In this document: in pieces, positions 1-10,009 of the stretch
Layout of the letters: every line of letters begins with the position of its first letter
Numbering within the stretch: position 1 is the stretch's first letter
Source: CAVOGJ01 sp963695405
GTDB lineage: Bacteria > Planctomycetota > Planctomycetia > Pirellulales > Pirellulaceae
Assembly (NCBI GenBank): GCA_963695405.1
Contig: CAVOGJ010000015.1
Span: forward strand, 744,001-808,000
Length of the DNA stretch: 64,000 nt
Direction: 5' to 3'
Notes under the pieces: generated by a model
The model's database searches: none
What the model saw: only the letters and a program-made list of their open reading frames with translations
Told to the model about the DNA's origin: nothing
Translations under genes and position numbers: made by a program

Positions 1-725
1 GCCCGCTACGAGAAAGTCCGGCATGGTGGCAGCGTGCGTGACTGCGCCGTGCTGGTGGCCATCGGCATCCTGGACAATGGTCAGCGGAGCGTGTTAGGGG
101 TCAGCGTTTCGCTCTCGGAAGCGGAAGTCCACTGGCGGACGTTCCTCAAGCACCTGATTGATCGGGGTCTGCACGGCATCCAGATGATCGTGTCGGATGA
201 TCACTCGGGACTGAAGCAGGCTCGCAAGGCCTGCTTCCCGGGGATCGCCTGGCAGCGCTGCCAGTTCCACTTAATGCAAAACGCCCTGCACTACGTGCCA
301 CAAGTAACGATGCGCTCCGAGGTCACGCAAGACTTGCGGAGCGTCTTCCACGCGCCTGATCGCCACGAGGCCGACCGACTTCTCAAGCAGCTGGTGAAGA
401 AATACGAGGCGAGCGCACCGACCTGTCGAGGTGGATGGAAACGGAAGTCTGCGAAGGCCTCACGGTCTTTGAACTTCCGCCCCCCCAGCGGCGTCGCTTA
501 CGGACAACGAACATGCTGGAGCGGTTGAATCAGGAGATCAAACGCCGCACCCGTGTGGCCACCTTGTTCCCCAACGAAGCATCGCTGCTACGATTGGTCA
601 GCGCCATCCTCAGCGAGACCAGCGAAGACTGGGAGACCGGAAAGGTCTACCTGACGATGCCCACCACCGCGTCAGCGAACGGAACACAGAGAAAGGCTCA
701 GCGGGGGTCCGGGGGGCGGCAATGA
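1..725 (+). pseudogene. IS256-family (mutator) transposase, 5' part outside window, frameshifted
   Basis: The reading frame is open from base 1 (ARYEKVRHGG...), so the N-terminal part lies outside the window. Visible are the core of the DDE domain with the catalytic Asp in IVSDDHSGLKQARKACFPG, the WQRCQFHLMQNAL segment, and the C-terminal part with the last acidic residue in TTNMLERLNQEIKRRTRVA. The frame breaks at about 420/421: restoring one base gives ASAPDLSRWMETEVCEGLTVF and joins both halves, so a one-base deletion is the simplest reading. It differs from the IS256 copy at 25.4 kb. The element's right end probably lies shortly after the stop, near 795-815, but I could not fix it. Confidence 0.9.
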
Positions 726-837
726 GCCCCCTGGTCGAAAAACATCGCGGCGCAGCCGCACAAACTAAATCCAATCCCGCGACAAGAAGGTCAAACGAAT
801 TTACAGAACAAGGGTTGCTCAACCGGGAGTTTGTGCT

Positions 838-1890
838 ATGAAATATCAGGAATTGGACCAATTGGTCGACCGGGTAACAGACTTTACCTTGAATAATAGC
901 TCAGCACGATATGGTTATGACTTTGAACGAGATACTTGGGAGAAGGCGATTGCGATGACTGGGCTGCAGGCCTGGGGCGATAGTGATGCTCTAGCCGTAG
1001 TGCAGGGCTGGCTGGACCGTGCAGTTGCGACGCAAACATCAGCGGGCAATCTTTGCTATGCCAATCCTTTTAAAGCGGCTGAAGTCGGTATTAATTACAC
1101 CCCAACGGGCTCCTTGTCTTCTTCTTTGGGGATGCCACTACTGGCGCTCTATGAACGCACAAGCAACAAATACTACCTTGATGCCGCCGGGCGCCAAATT
1201 GAGGCGTTGGTTAATTCTCCACGCACCAGCGATGGTGGCATAGCTCCTCGTTACGAAGCCCTTGAGTTATGGATTGATTCTACTTATCTGACTTGCCCAT
1301 TTTTAGTTAAGTTCGGAAAACTGACCAACCAAGGTGAATATATTGAAGAGGGTGTGCATCAACTTGAGGTGCATGTTGCCCACCTGCTTGATGATAAAGC
1401 CAATCTTGCTCGTCATATGTGGTGTGAAGTCCCTAATACCTTTCCGCAATCAACTTTTTGGGCTCGGGGCTGCGGCTGGTTGTATCTGGCTGCTATCGAG
1501 CTGTTGGATTTGTTGCCATCGCACCCCAAAGCTAAGTTCTTCAAGGATGTTGCAGTGCGCACGCTTACCGCTGTGAGCAAATATCAAGATGCGAGTGGTT
1601 ATTTCCGTAATACATTGGATGATCCAACATCAAAACTCGAAGCTTCAGGTACGTTGATGTTTGCCTATGCTATCCCTCGGGCGGTTGACTTGGGGCTGGT
1701 TGACAAAGCGTTGATAGATGATGCCTTGAGAGCTTTCGATGTGGTTGCAGGCTCGGTCGAAGCTTCGGGCAAAATTCCGGGTGTCTCGGTGCCACCCGGT
1801 GGGCCAAATGTAGTGCTTGATTGGGCAATGTTTGGCCAGGGGTTCTTCTTGTTGGCTGCAAAGGCTTTACAGCCCTATATGAAAGGGTAG
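838..1890 (+). CDS. Glycoside hydrolase family 105/88-like unsaturated rhamnogalacturonyl hydrolase
   Basis: A 350-residue protein with the (alpha/alpha)6-barrel pattern of YteR/RhiN-type GH105 enzymes, which remove the unsaturated uronic acid left by pectin or rhamnogalacturonan lyases. Supporting motifs are RDTWEKAIAMTGLQAW near the N-terminus, LWIDSTYLTCPFL (its Asp matches the proposed general acid position), WARGCGWLYLAAIELL, and DASGYFRNTLDDPTSKLEASG. No signal peptide is visible, which fits a cytoplasmic enzyme acting on imported oligosaccharides. No lyase or transporter lies next to it, so it is an isolated accessory gene. The start ATG follows the IS256 relic by about 110 bp. The exact uronyl substrate cannot be told from sequence. 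Confidence 0.88.
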   Translation: MKYQELDQLVDRVTDFTLNNSSARYGYDFERDTWEKAIAMTGLQAWGDSDALAVVQGWLDRAVATQTSAGNLCYANPFKAAEVGINYTPTGSLSSSLGMPLLALYERTSNKYYLDAAGRQIEALVNSPRTSDGGIAPRYEALELWIDSTYLTCPFLVKFGKLTNQGEYIEEGVHQLEVHVAHLLDDKANLARHMWCEVPNTFPQSTFWARGCGWLYLAAIELLDLLPSHPKAKFFKDVAVRTLTAVSKYQDASGYFRNTLDDPTSKLEASGTLMFAYAIPRAVDLGLVDKALIDDALRAFDVVAGSVEASGKIPGVSVPPGGPNVVLDWAMFGQGFFLLAAKALQPYMKG

Positions 1891-1919
1891 TTGGGTTAGA
1901 TTTATGCACTGCCTTACAG

Positions 1920-2103
1920 CCTGAAATGGATCACCCAATCCCTGGCAAGCTGCCCGTCATCGGTTCCCCCGTTCATTTCGGAGACGCCCCTATGTACTGT
2001 TCGGCACACGCCGCCACCGCTCGGTGAGCACACCGATGAGATACTTCTTGAATTTGACTTGATCGCAGATGACGGTTGCGCGGGTTACAATCAATCGTCC
2101 TGA
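1920..2103 (+). pseudogene. Family III CoA-transferase (CaiB/BaiF) C-terminal remnant
   Basis: Only the tail of a family III CoA-transferase remains. One frame reads EMDHPIPGKLPVIGSPVHF followed by GDAP, and after a frameshift near 2010-2020 a second frame reads PPPLGEHTDEILLEFDLIADD up to a TGA at 2101. Both match the end of the CoA-transferase at 6266-7437 (EMDHPVLGKL; PPLLGEHTEEIL). The rest of the gene (over 300 codons) is absent; the DNA directly upstream is the end of the GH105 gene. This is the first of three copies of this C-terminus in the window. Confidence 0.78.
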
Positions 2104-2281
2104 GGACAGGCGTCTACGATCCTCGCCAGCTCTCGCTCCAAGATCTCGATCTTGCCAGGAGAAATATGAAGGCTTCGAGGGAGACCGCGAAGATACAGTG
2201 TGACGTGATCGTCAAGACTCACGGACAAATAACCGCATCCAGCGCAGTCCGGAATAAATCACAAACCAAGGATAGGTCCCT

Positions 2282-3891
2282 ATGAATGGTGCTCAAGCAC
2301 TCTTTAAAGCCTTAGTCGACGCTGGATTGGACACCTGCTTTGCCAATCCAGGCACGTCGGAAATGCAGCTGGTCTATGAAATGGGCCGAACCGATGCGGT
2401 TCGACCCGTTTTGTGCCTGCAGGAAAATACGGTCACCGGAGCCGCGGACGGCTATGCGCGGATGGCCGGCAAGCCGGCTTTTACGCTGTTGCATGTCGGT
2501 TCCGGGTTTGCCAACGGAATCGCAAACTTGCACAACGCCGGTCGCGCCAATACTCCGATAATTAACGTTGTCGGCGCAAATGCGACCTACCATCAGCCAA
2601 ATTTTCCCGAACATGAATTTATTGGTGGCAAGATCACCGAAGTCGCTCAAGCCGTTTCGCACTGGTATCGCGAGGCAAAGTCTGCCGCCGATCTGGCCGT
2701 TCTGGCCGAAATGGCTGCCCGCTATGCCTCCATAGGTTCGGGCAAGATCTGCACAGTGATCGCGCCGACGAACTGCCACTGGGATCCGGCGCCGGGCCTC
2801 CCGCTGTTGGCGAGGCAATCACGGCGCCGAAGGTTTCCACGGATACGGTTGCCGCAACCGCCGAACGTCTGACCAACGGCAAGAAAACCGCCATTTTGCT
2901 GGGCTCTCACGCTCTACTCGAAGAAGGCTTGGAGCTCGCTGGAAGGATCTCCGCCAGAACCGGTGCGCAGTTGATGTCGGAAGCCATGCCGGCACGAATG
3001 ATCCGTGGCGAGGGGCAGATCCGTATTCCTGCAATTCCCTATCTAGTCGATACGGCACTCAAGACGTTTGAAGAATATGAACAAATCGTATTGATCGGTG
3101 CTTTGAACCCGGTGGCGACATTCGCTTACAAGAACATGCCCACCAGCAAGATCCCGGACAGCTGCGAATTGTGGACCTACGCTACGACGGATCACGACCT
3201 TTTGACCGCGCTGAATGATTTGGCTACTGCGGTCGGTGTCACCGGCGAAACCCTTGAGCGATACCAGCGGGTCGAACCGGAACCGCCGACGGGCACGTTG
3301 CTTCCTGAAGCGATTGGCGCCAGTCTTTGCACCCTGATGCCTGACGGCGCGATCCTGGTAGATGAGGCCACCACCGCGGGGCTTGGAATCATGCCACAGC
3401 TGGCCGGCGCGCGGCGGCACGATTACCTGTACGCCGGTAACGGGGCGGCTATCGGGCACGGGTTGCCTCTGGCGCTGGGCGCCTCGATCGCCTGCCCTGA
3501 TCGCAAAGTGATCCTGCTGCAGTCAGACGGAAGCGGCATGTACTGCAATCAGGCGCTTTGGAGCTTGGCGCGCGAAAACTGCAACGTCACGGTCGTGGTT
3601 CTGAAGAATGATGAGTACGGCATTCTCAATATGGAGTTGGCCCGCGTCCGTGAGGGCGATCCCAACGACAAGATGCTGTCGCTGCTGAAGATCGATAACC
3701 CTTCGATTGACTGGGTGCAACTGGCAAAGGGAATGGGCGTTCAGGCAACCCACGCAGATACCGCCGAAGCTTTTCATGCCCAGTTACAGGAAGCAATCGC
3801 GTTCGAAGGTCCCAGGCTCATTGAAGCCAAGGTGACGGCTGACCTGACGCCCGCCATTGATGCCATCTATCAAGCCAGTCACTCATCCTAA
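2282..3891 (+). pseudogene. ThDP-dependent acetolactate synthase/benzoylformate decarboxylase-like enzyme, one frameshift
   Basis: A thiamine-diphosphate enzyme of the acetohydroxyacid synthase large-subunit superfamily, about 536 residues when joined. The N-terminal pyrimidine-binding domain has the catalytic Glu in CLQENTVTGAADGYAR; the C-terminal domain has the ThDP/Mg motif beginning SDGSGMYCNQALWSLAREN and ending in LKNDEYGI. The frame breaks at about 2795: one extra G in the GGG run restores DPAPGPPAVGEAITAPK. No regulatory small subunit is present, so a catabolic 2-oxoacid decarboxylase or lyase is as likely as acetolactate synthesis. The start ATG has AAGGA about 13 nt upstream. It lies beside acyl-CoA genes with which it may once have worked. 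Confidence 0.85.
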
Positions 3892-3960
3892 TCCCTGCTC
3901 TGACAAAGATTTAGAACCTAAACGGCGATCACGACCGTCCCTCCATCCTCTCGAAGAGCC

Positions 3961-4440
3961 GTAAGCGTTCCCCACTGCCATTATTGGCGCGGAGCTTAGA
4001 CTTTCGGATTTCCTGGAAGATTCCAAAGGAGATCCGATGCACCGCATGCCCAAGTCCGAACGAATTTCCCTGTGGCTCGATCGACTTAATCGATTCGAGA
4101 AATCCCATTTGACCGCTACGGATTTCGCTCTACGGCGATGCGATACTGGCGGCTCGTCGCGGGCGGCAGAAACCAGTGTGGGATCGGATGCGTGCCGAGC
4201 TCGACGCGGTGGATGACCGGACGGAGCAAGTCGTGTTGCCTAAGAGTGACCTGCGCAAAGCGCTGAACTATGTTCGTAATCACTGGGACGAGCTGACTCG
4301 CTACCTGGACGATGCGGATCTGCTACAGGACAACAATCTGTGCGAGCAGCTGATGCGCGACGTCGCCGTTGGACGAAAGAACTGGCCTCACCACCTGAGT
4401 CTCTTCGACCCCCGCTTCGTACGGGGCGAGTTTATTTTGG
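3961..4440. mobile_element. Internally deleted IS66-family element
   Basis: The left edge starts with GTAAGCG, the usual first bases of IS66-family inverted repeats. It is followed by the beginning of the small first ORF (ATG at 4037 with AAAGGAG upstream; MHRMPKSERISLWLDRLNRFE) and then, near 4130, directly by the C-terminal end of the large TnpC transposase. The middle of the element (rest of orfA, TnpB, most of TnpC) is missing. The right end is not clear; I place it near 4440, where the end of the crotonase gene on the other strand begins. Confidence 0.7.
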
Positions 4441-4508
4441 AAAAATGCAGCCAACGAATTTTGAGGTGTCCAGCGGGTCGCGAAATTCCGGGTCGCGCTT
4501 TTCAATGA
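4037..4508 (+). pseudogene. IS66 orfA start joined to TnpC C-terminus (deletion remnant)
   Basis: The first about 30 codons match the start of IS66 orfA (ISLWLDRLNRFEKSHLTATDF). In a different frame from about 4128 the sequence reads YGDAILAARRGRQKPVWDRM and then LRKALNYVRNHWDELTRYLDD, LLQDNNLCEQLMRDVAVGRKNW. This is the C-terminal end of the IS66 DDE transposase, including its DNN-x-x-E-type motif. No intact transposase can be made from it. Confidence 0.8.
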
Positions 4509-5256
4509 AGGCGCTGGCGCCCTCGTGGAGGTCCTCCGTGCGGGATAGCACATCGATCACGTCAAGCAGCTTCGCGATCGCCTGCTCCTCGGGCAAGTAC
4601 ATGCCATACCGCAACGCCTGCTTGCAGGCACACATGGCCTGCTTCGGACCGCTTGCAAGCTTCGCGGCAATTTCTTGCGCGAGCGCGAGCGTCTCGCCCT
4701 TGGGCGTAATGCGGTTGGCAAAGCCCCACGCGAGCGCTTGCTGCGCATCGATCATATCGCCCAGCAACATCAACTCACTGACGCGGCCAATACCGATACG
4801 CCGTGTTATACGCACTGTGCCTCCACTGCCGGGTAAGGCGCCAAGCTTTATTTCGGGCACGCCGAATTTTGCGTTTTCGGCGATCACGATGATGTCGCCG
4901 CCGCTTGCGAGTTCCATGCCGCCGCCTAGCGCATAGCCTTCAATGGCCACGACTGTGGGTTTCGGGAAATTGGCGAATTTGCTGAATGTTTCGTTCTCAA
5001 AAGCGAGCTTGTGAGACACGACGCCACCTTCCGCCAACAGTCCGGGAAATTCCTTGATGTCGGAGCCGGTGCAGAAAGCGCGGTCACCGTCGCCTGTGAT
5101 TACAAGCGCCCCTATCGCTGGGTCAGCCTCCAGGCGGGTCAGGGCCGCGTTCAACTCGCGGGTCAGATCCAGTGTCACGACGTTCATCGGCGGGTTAACC
5201 AGGAACAAGGTTGCCACGCCGCCATCGATCTCCACGCGTATTTTTTGGTCACTCAT
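4432..5256 (-). CDS. Enoyl-CoA hydratase/isomerase (crotonase) family protein
   Basis: A 274-residue crotonase-fold enzyme of acyl-CoA metabolism. Both family glutamates are present, in ALGGGMELASGGDIIV and FGVPEIKLGALPGSGGT, and the first oxyanion-hole region is seen in RAFCTGSDIKEFPG, so hydratase activity is plausible; isomerase or hydrolase activity cannot be excluded. Its C-terminus (after EKRDPEFRDP) runs into the IS66 relic and adds about 14 residues that look unlike the family, so the end may have been rebuilt by the insertion. Upstream on the same strand are a second crotonase, a CoA-transferase and a MaoC hydratase, forming a likely acyl-CoA degradation unit. Confidence 0.88.
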   Translation of the reverse strand: MSDQKIRVEIDGGVATLFLVNPPMNVVTLDLTRELNAALTRLEADPAIGALVITGDGDRAFCTGSDIKEFPGLLAEGGVVSHKLAFENETFSKFANFPKPTVVAIEGYALGGGMELASGGDIIVIAENAKFGVPEIKLGALPGSGGTVRITRRIGIGRVSELMLLGDMIDAQQALAWGFANRITPKGETLALAQEIAAKLASGPKQAMCACKQALRYGMYLPEEQAIAKLLDVIDVLSRTEDLHEGASAFIEKRDPEFRDPLDTSKFVGCIFPK

Positions 5257-5308
5257 TTTTTCTTCCGCTAGTAGCTATGAGTCGTATGTGAGTTACACGC
5301 TGATCATT

Positions 5309-6097
5309 TTAGCTTCTTGTGAACACTGGGTGTCTTTTCTCTACAAATGCTTTGGTTCCTTCCGCCTTATCATGAGACTTAGCAACTACTCCAAAGACTG
5401 ATGCTTCCTGGTGTATACCATCTTTATTTGATAAATCATTTCCAGCATTCATCACCTTTTTTGCACTTGCAACGGCAAGTGGACCATTTTTTCCTATAAC
5501 TTGTAAACACTCAACGGCTGCTTGTAAGCAGCTTGCTTTATCATCTGATACTCGATTCACCAATCCCCACTGATAGGCTTTATCAACATCTATAAAAGTG
5601 CCCGAATAGATAAGCTCTTTTGCTCGGTTTCGACCAATGTATTTTGGAAGTCTTTGGGTTCCACCAAAAGCAGGTAACACACCCCATTTAACCTCAGGCT
5701 GTCCAAAAACTGCTTGCTTCGAAGCAAAAATGAAATCGCAAGACATTGCCATTTCACATCCACCGCCAAGTGCATAGCCATGAACACAGGCAATAACAGG
5801 CAGGGCCAAGTCTTCCATGGCCAAGGTGACGGCCTGTCCTGTTTCAGCAAAGACTTGTGTTTCTTGCGGAGTCATTTCAGACATCGCAGTGATATCCGCA
5901 CCTGCCATGAAAGCTTTTTCTCCAACACTTGTTAGAATAGCGCCTTTATATTTTGAAACATCGATACTTTTTATCGCATCCAACATCTCATCTAACACCG
6001 TTTTGTTAATTGCATTCAGCTTGTCAGGCCTATTTATTTCTAAATAGAAAATACTATCTTTTTCAAATGCATTGATTGTTTTGTAACTGGTACTCAT
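5309..6097 (-). CDS. Enoyl-CoA hydratase, AT-rich
   Basis: A 262-residue crotonase with both catalytic glutamates (ALGGGCEMAMSCDFI and GQPEVKWGVLPAFGGTQRLP) and AFMAGADITAM for the oxyanion loop, so a true 2-enoyl-CoA hydratase is likely. The C-terminus KAFVEKRHPVF is typical. Base composition differs clearly from the surroundings: two 60-base lines I counted have about 33% and 40% GC, while core genes here are far richer. This suggests recent gain from an AT-rich donor. The gap to the downstream crotonase is about 50 bp. Confidence 0.92.
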   Translation of the reverse strand: MSTSYKTINAFEKDSIFYLEINRPDKLNAINKTVLDEMLDAIKSIDVSKYKGAILTSVGEKAFMAGADITAMSEMTPQETQVFAETGQAVTLAMEDLALPVIACVHGYALGGGCEMAMSCDFIFASKQAVFGQPEVKWGVLPAFGGTQRLPKYIGRNRAKELIYSGTFIDVDKAYQWGLVNRVSDDKASCLQAAVECLQVIGKNGPLAVASAKKVMNAGNDLSNKDGIHQEASVFGVVAKSHDKAEGTKAFVEKRHPVFTRS

Positions 6098-6265
6098 ATT
6101 TGTTTCTTTCTCTTATTGCTTGTTTAATTGTTTGTGTTTCTGCCAGCTTAATATGGTCCCGGATTTCCTCCAGCCGCGTCTGCGTGGAGGTATATTGCAT
6201 TCATCCTCGTTGGACGATCAATCGTAATCCGAGTACTACGCCGTGACTTATGTCAAACAGGACAC

Positions 6266-7437
6266 TCATCCGGCGCTCTTACCGTCATCTCCGGCCAAAC
6301 CAAATTCGCGAAGTATCTCTTCGGTGTGCTCACCGAGCAGTGGCGGCATTATCCTCACAGTAACAGGGGCGTCACTGAGATGAACGGGGCAACTGACGCC
6401 GTCAGTTTGCCAAGAACTGGGTGATCCATTTCGAGTAGCATATTGTTAATCGCTGTTTGCGGGTCATCCAGTGCTTCACTCAATTTCCGGACCGGGGAAC
6501 AAAGTACATCCTGCTCTTCAAAACGTGCCAAACAGTCGGCCATTGTGTATTTGGCAATTTCCTTGCGGAGTGTCTCCTGTATAACCGCTTTGTTTTTGAT
6601 CTGAGAAGCCATATCTGGGTAGGGTTTGGTAAGATCCTCTATTTCCAATGCAGCGCAGATGGCCTTTAGCGGGTTGGGCATAAACGCTCCAATCACCACA
6701 ATTGGCCCATCCTTGGTCTCGAAGTGACCAGCGAGTGGCATTGCCGCCCAGTTCAGAACCTCTTGATATTTGTTCCAGTAGGCCGCTTCCTGCAGTTGCA
6801 TCGCAATCATCGAGTCATAAAGCGACACTTCCACTTTTCGACCAGAGCCGGTTTTGTCCCGTCCAATCAACGCGGCCATAATCCCCTGACAGAGATGCAT
6901 TCCGGTGGTATAATCGCAGATAGCTGTTGGATAAATCGATTGTGGAATTGACGGGTCCGCGGTTTCATACATTAAGCCCGTCACAGCTTGGGCCACCATG
7001 TCCTGCCCAGGTCTGTCGGCATATGGTCCGACAGGTCCGTAGCCTGTTCCGGCCGCAAAAATAATGCGTGGATTAATCTCTTTGAGCTTCTCATAGCCAA
7101 ATCCGAGCTTCTCCATCACGCCGGCGCGATAATTGTTTACGACCACATCCATCTCTTTGACGAGATCATAAATAATCTGCTTTCCGGCTTCGCTTTTCGT
7201 ATCAATTTCCATTGAACGCTTGTTGCGATTCATGGCTACATACGTCGGATTGTTCGTCGCCTCTAGAGATGTCCCGCCAACGGTATGTCGACTCAGATCA
7301 CCCACGCCCGGGCGCTCGACCTTGATCACATCGGCACCAAAATCAGCGAGCATTAGAGTGGAAACGGGGCCCATCTCGGCCTGTGTGAAATCCAGAATGC
7401 GAATTCCGTCTAACGGAAGGTTTGAACTATCGGTCAT
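6266..7437 (-). pseudogene. Family III CoA-transferase (CaiB/BaiF), one frameshift near the 3' end
   Basis: This enzyme would move CoA between carboxylic acids. It shows the family start LDGIRILDFTQAEMGPVSTLMLADFGADVIKVE, the Asp of the catalytic region in GPVGPYADRPGQDMVAQA, and the C-terminal EMDHPVLGKLTASVAPF. The main frame stops early, but one base added near 6384 continues it as HLSDAPVTVRIMPPLLGEH and so on to a natural TGA at 6266-6268. The start at 7437 is chosen because AAGGA lies 9 nt upstream; an in-frame ATG at 7470 has no such site. It sits between the MaoC and crotonase genes on the same strand. Confidence 0.9.
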
Positions 7438-7560
7438 GGATATATCCTTAGTTGATGAACGCCAAGGCAAATGGCGGAAGGAGCCGCCAGAGCCATCGAC
7501 ACTGGGACCAGATCATTGCGAATTGTCATTAATCTGCCCTGTAATATCGGGTGAGCGAAC

Positions 7561-8022
7561 TCATTCGATAATAAAGTAATTAATCCATTCGGCGTACAGT
7601 GCTGGCTTTTCCTCACCTTCAATTTCAACGGTCATACCAACCTTGAACACGCAGTGGTTCTCTTCCTTCCACCTGACATCCAGAACATCGCCGTGCACGC
7701 GTACCCGTTTACCTGAGTGTACCGGGGACAGGAAACGAACCTTATCAAACCCATAGTTCAGACCATGTACCATATTCTCAGGTACTATAAAGTTTTCCAT
7801 CAAATTAGGTAGCAACGCCAGCGTCAATAAGCCGTGAGCAATGGTTCCACCCAAATCAGTTTGTTTCGCTTTTTCTACATCAACATGAATAAAGTAGTGA
7901 TCCCCTGTGCAATCGGCAAAGGCGTTGATGCGTTCCTGCGAAACTTCAATCCATGGGGTTGGTTCAAGCTTGGTCCCTACTGTATTGACCATCTCATCTT
8001 TAGGCACGATTTTCAGCGGCAT
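7561..8022 (-). CDS. MaoC-family (R)-specific enoyl-CoA hydratase
   Basis: A 153-residue hot-dog-fold protein. The hydratase-2 motif is visible in INAFADCTGDHYFIHVDVEK (Asp and His of the catalytic pair) and is followed by GGTIAHGLLTLALLP. It resembles single-domain MaoC/NodN hydratases acting on medium-length enoyl-CoA. It is the first gene of the minus-strand acyl-CoA block (MaoC, CoA-transferase, crotonase, crotonase). The 420 bp upstream are gene-free and probably contain its promoter. Confidence 0.9.
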   Translation of the reverse strand: MPLKIVPKDEMVNTVGTKLEPTPWIEVSQERINAFADCTGDHYFIHVDVEKAKQTDLGGTIAHGLLTLALLPNLMENFIVPENMVHGLNYGFDKVRFLSPVHSGKRVRVHGDVLDVRWKEENHCVFKVGMTVEIEGEEKPALYAEWINYFIIE

Positions 8023-8443
8023 GTTTTTCTTCTCTTTTTTTGAAAGTAGTTTTTTGAAAGTAAATCATCTTTCGAAGCTTTTTTAAGGTAACCCATCTTT
8101 CGCCACAAGGCCGTGTCAAAAGCTTTTCGTATCCACTTCTCATCCAACGAAACGACGTCGATCTAGAGCGGTTGGGGCAAGAGGTTGGGCGTCGTCCAAG
8201 AAGCACGACAGATCAAGGCAACACCGATGCTCAGCGCGTTGAGCCATTGTTTCATCCTCATCACCCATCGTGCGTCAAAGCCTGTCGTAGACTGAAAGCC
8301 GTTTTCGGCAGAGGCGAAGAATCTCGACTGGCGTCTTTTGTGTCTTCATATGAGGTTGAAGTCATTATCACTTATTGCGTAGACTCGACTTGGCGCACAA
8401 GGCCTCGGCGTGGTTTTGGGCGAGTGAAATGGAGATGACGAAT
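8023..8443. other. Gene-free gap between divergent acyl-CoA genes
   Basis: About 420 bp between the MaoC start (minus strand) and the acyl-CoA ligase start (plus strand). The left third is AT-rich with imperfect repeats around CATCTTTCG at about 8066-8098. I see no recognisable protein or RNA. It is the likely place for divergent promoters. Confidence 0.4.
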
Positions 8444-10009
8444 ATGTTCGATGACGACGCGTCCAGCCTCGCGCGGCTGTGCGACACCGGCTTATCCCTA
8501 GACTCGCAGCGAGTCGCCCTCATCCAGGGCAAGCGGTCGATGACGTATGCAGAGCTCGAGCAGCGCATCAATCGGGTCGCCAATGGGCTGATCTCGCTCG
8601 GAGTCGAGCGGTTCGAGCGCGTCCTCGTCATCTTCGAGAACGACATCCGCTTCCCCGAAGTCCTGCTCGGTATCGTCAGGGCCGGCGCCGTAGCGGTCCC
8701 GGTCAACTTCAAGTTCAAGCCGCCGCAGCACATCGACCTGGCTCGAGACTGTGGGAGTCGCATCGTCTTCGGCAGCGCCGGGACGGCCGAATCCGTCCTC
8801 GCCTGCCTGGCCGACGGGGTTGCCGAGGTCGGTATCGTCGTCGATGCCGACCGGGGTCCGCTTCGAAGCTATGAGGACTGGCTGGCCTCATCTTCGCCCG
8901 AACGCTGCGATCATGGGTCGGCCGGCAGCGACGTCTGCATCCAGGCGTACACCTCGGGCTCGACCGGACGGCCCAAGGGGGTTCTTCTCGCGCACCGTGG
9001 GCTACTGCGTAACGCTCAGCTCCAAGTGGAGTCCAACCGGATCGACGAGAACTCACGGGTCTTGTTGTCGACGCCGCTCTTCCACATGAACGCCACTGCC
9101 GCGGGACTCCTCCCGTGCCTGAGCCAGGGCGGCTCGGTGGTCATTCTCAAGGAGTTCGACCCGGAGCGCGTGATCGATGCGATTGAGACGCACGGCTGCA
9201 CGTACACCACCGGTGTACCGGCCACCTACAAGCTGATTCTGGCTGCCGCGCGGCAAAGAACGCACGTGGATGCCTCCAGCCTCGAGTTCATCGCAGTGGG
9301 ATCTGCTCCCATGACACGCGCGCTTCTCGACGAACTGGTCCAGACCTTGCCTGGTGTCGATGTGATCGAAGGGTACGGGCTGACGGAGTGTGGGCCCATC
9401 ATCACCCTCAACCCACGCGGCCGAAACAAGCTGGGCACGATCGGTCCCGCTCTTCCGGGCTTCGAGTGCAAGGTCATCGACTCCGACGGGAACATTTTGC
9501 CACAGGGAGAGGCGGGGGAACTTGTCGTGCGGAGCGAGTGCAACGCCCTCGGCTATCACAACCGACCGGACGCCCAGGCGGAGCGCTTCCGGGACGGCTG
9601 GGTGTATACCGGGGATATCGTGGCGTGCGACCCCGACGGCTGGTTCACCTTCAGGGGGCGCGTCGACGACCAGATGAACGTGGGAGGCGAGAACGTCTTC
9701 CCGGCCGAAGTCGAGAACATCCTCGCCACTCATCCGGAAGTGCGGGACGTCTGTGTCGTTCCTGTCCCCCACGAGGTGAAGGGCCAGGTTCCGGTGGCCT
9801 TCGTCGTGCGCAACGTCGGGTCGAACCTCGGCGAGAAGGAACTCATCGACTACTACATAGCGCGCGGACCCGCGTATTCCCATCCGCGCCATATCTACTT
9901 CATCGACGAGATGCCGCTCTTGGCGACCGGGAAAACCGACCGGCAGGCTCTTGCAAGGCAGGCTCGCGAGCCAGGCCCAGGAACGGGGCCCTCTCCCCTC
10001 GCCCGCTGA
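8444..10009 (+). CDS. AMP-forming acyl-CoA synthetase/ligase
   Basis: A 521-residue ANL-superfamily adenylating enzyme that activates a carboxylic acid to an acyl-CoA. Motifs in order: the P-loop QAYTSGSTGRPKGVLLAHRG, the A5 motif GYGLTECGPIITLNPRG, the hinge/A7 region VYTGDIVACDPDGWFTFRGR, and the C-terminal lysine in ATGKTDRQAL. The ATG at 8444 is preferred because GGAG lies about 9 nt upstream; the frame is open further upstream. The substrate cannot be told: medium-chain and aryl acids are both possible. It is transcribed divergently from the MaoC/crotonase block, whose substrate it could supply. Confidence 0.92.
   Translation: MFDDDASSLARLCDTGLSLDSQRVALIQGKRSMTYAELEQRINRVANGLISLGVERFERVLVIFENDIRFPEVLLGIVRAGAVAVPVNFKFKPPQHIDLARDCGSRIVFGSAGTAESVLACLADGVAEVGIVVDADRGPLRSYEDWLASSSPERCDHGSAGSDVCIQAYTSGSTGRPKGVLLAHRGLLRNAQLQVESNRIDENSRVLLSTPLFHMNATAAGLLPCLSQGGSVVILKEFDPERVIDAIETHGCTYTTGVPATYKLILAAARQRTHVDASSLEFIAVGSAPMTRALLDELVQTLPGVDVIEGYGLTECGPIITLNPRGRNKLGTIGPALPGFECKVIDSDGNILPQGEAGELVVRSECNALGYHNRPDAQAERFRDGWVYTGDIVACDPDGWFTFRGRVDDQMNVGGENVFPAEVENILATHPEVRDVCVVPVPHEVKGQVPVAFVVRNVGSNLGEKELIDYYIARGPAYSHPRHIYFIDEMPLLATGKTDRQALARQAREPGPGTGPSPLAR

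Noticed and set aside
2104..2281. Small plus-strand frame directly before the ThDP enzyme
   Set aside because: No ribosome-binding site of its own and no family match; likely leader or debris.
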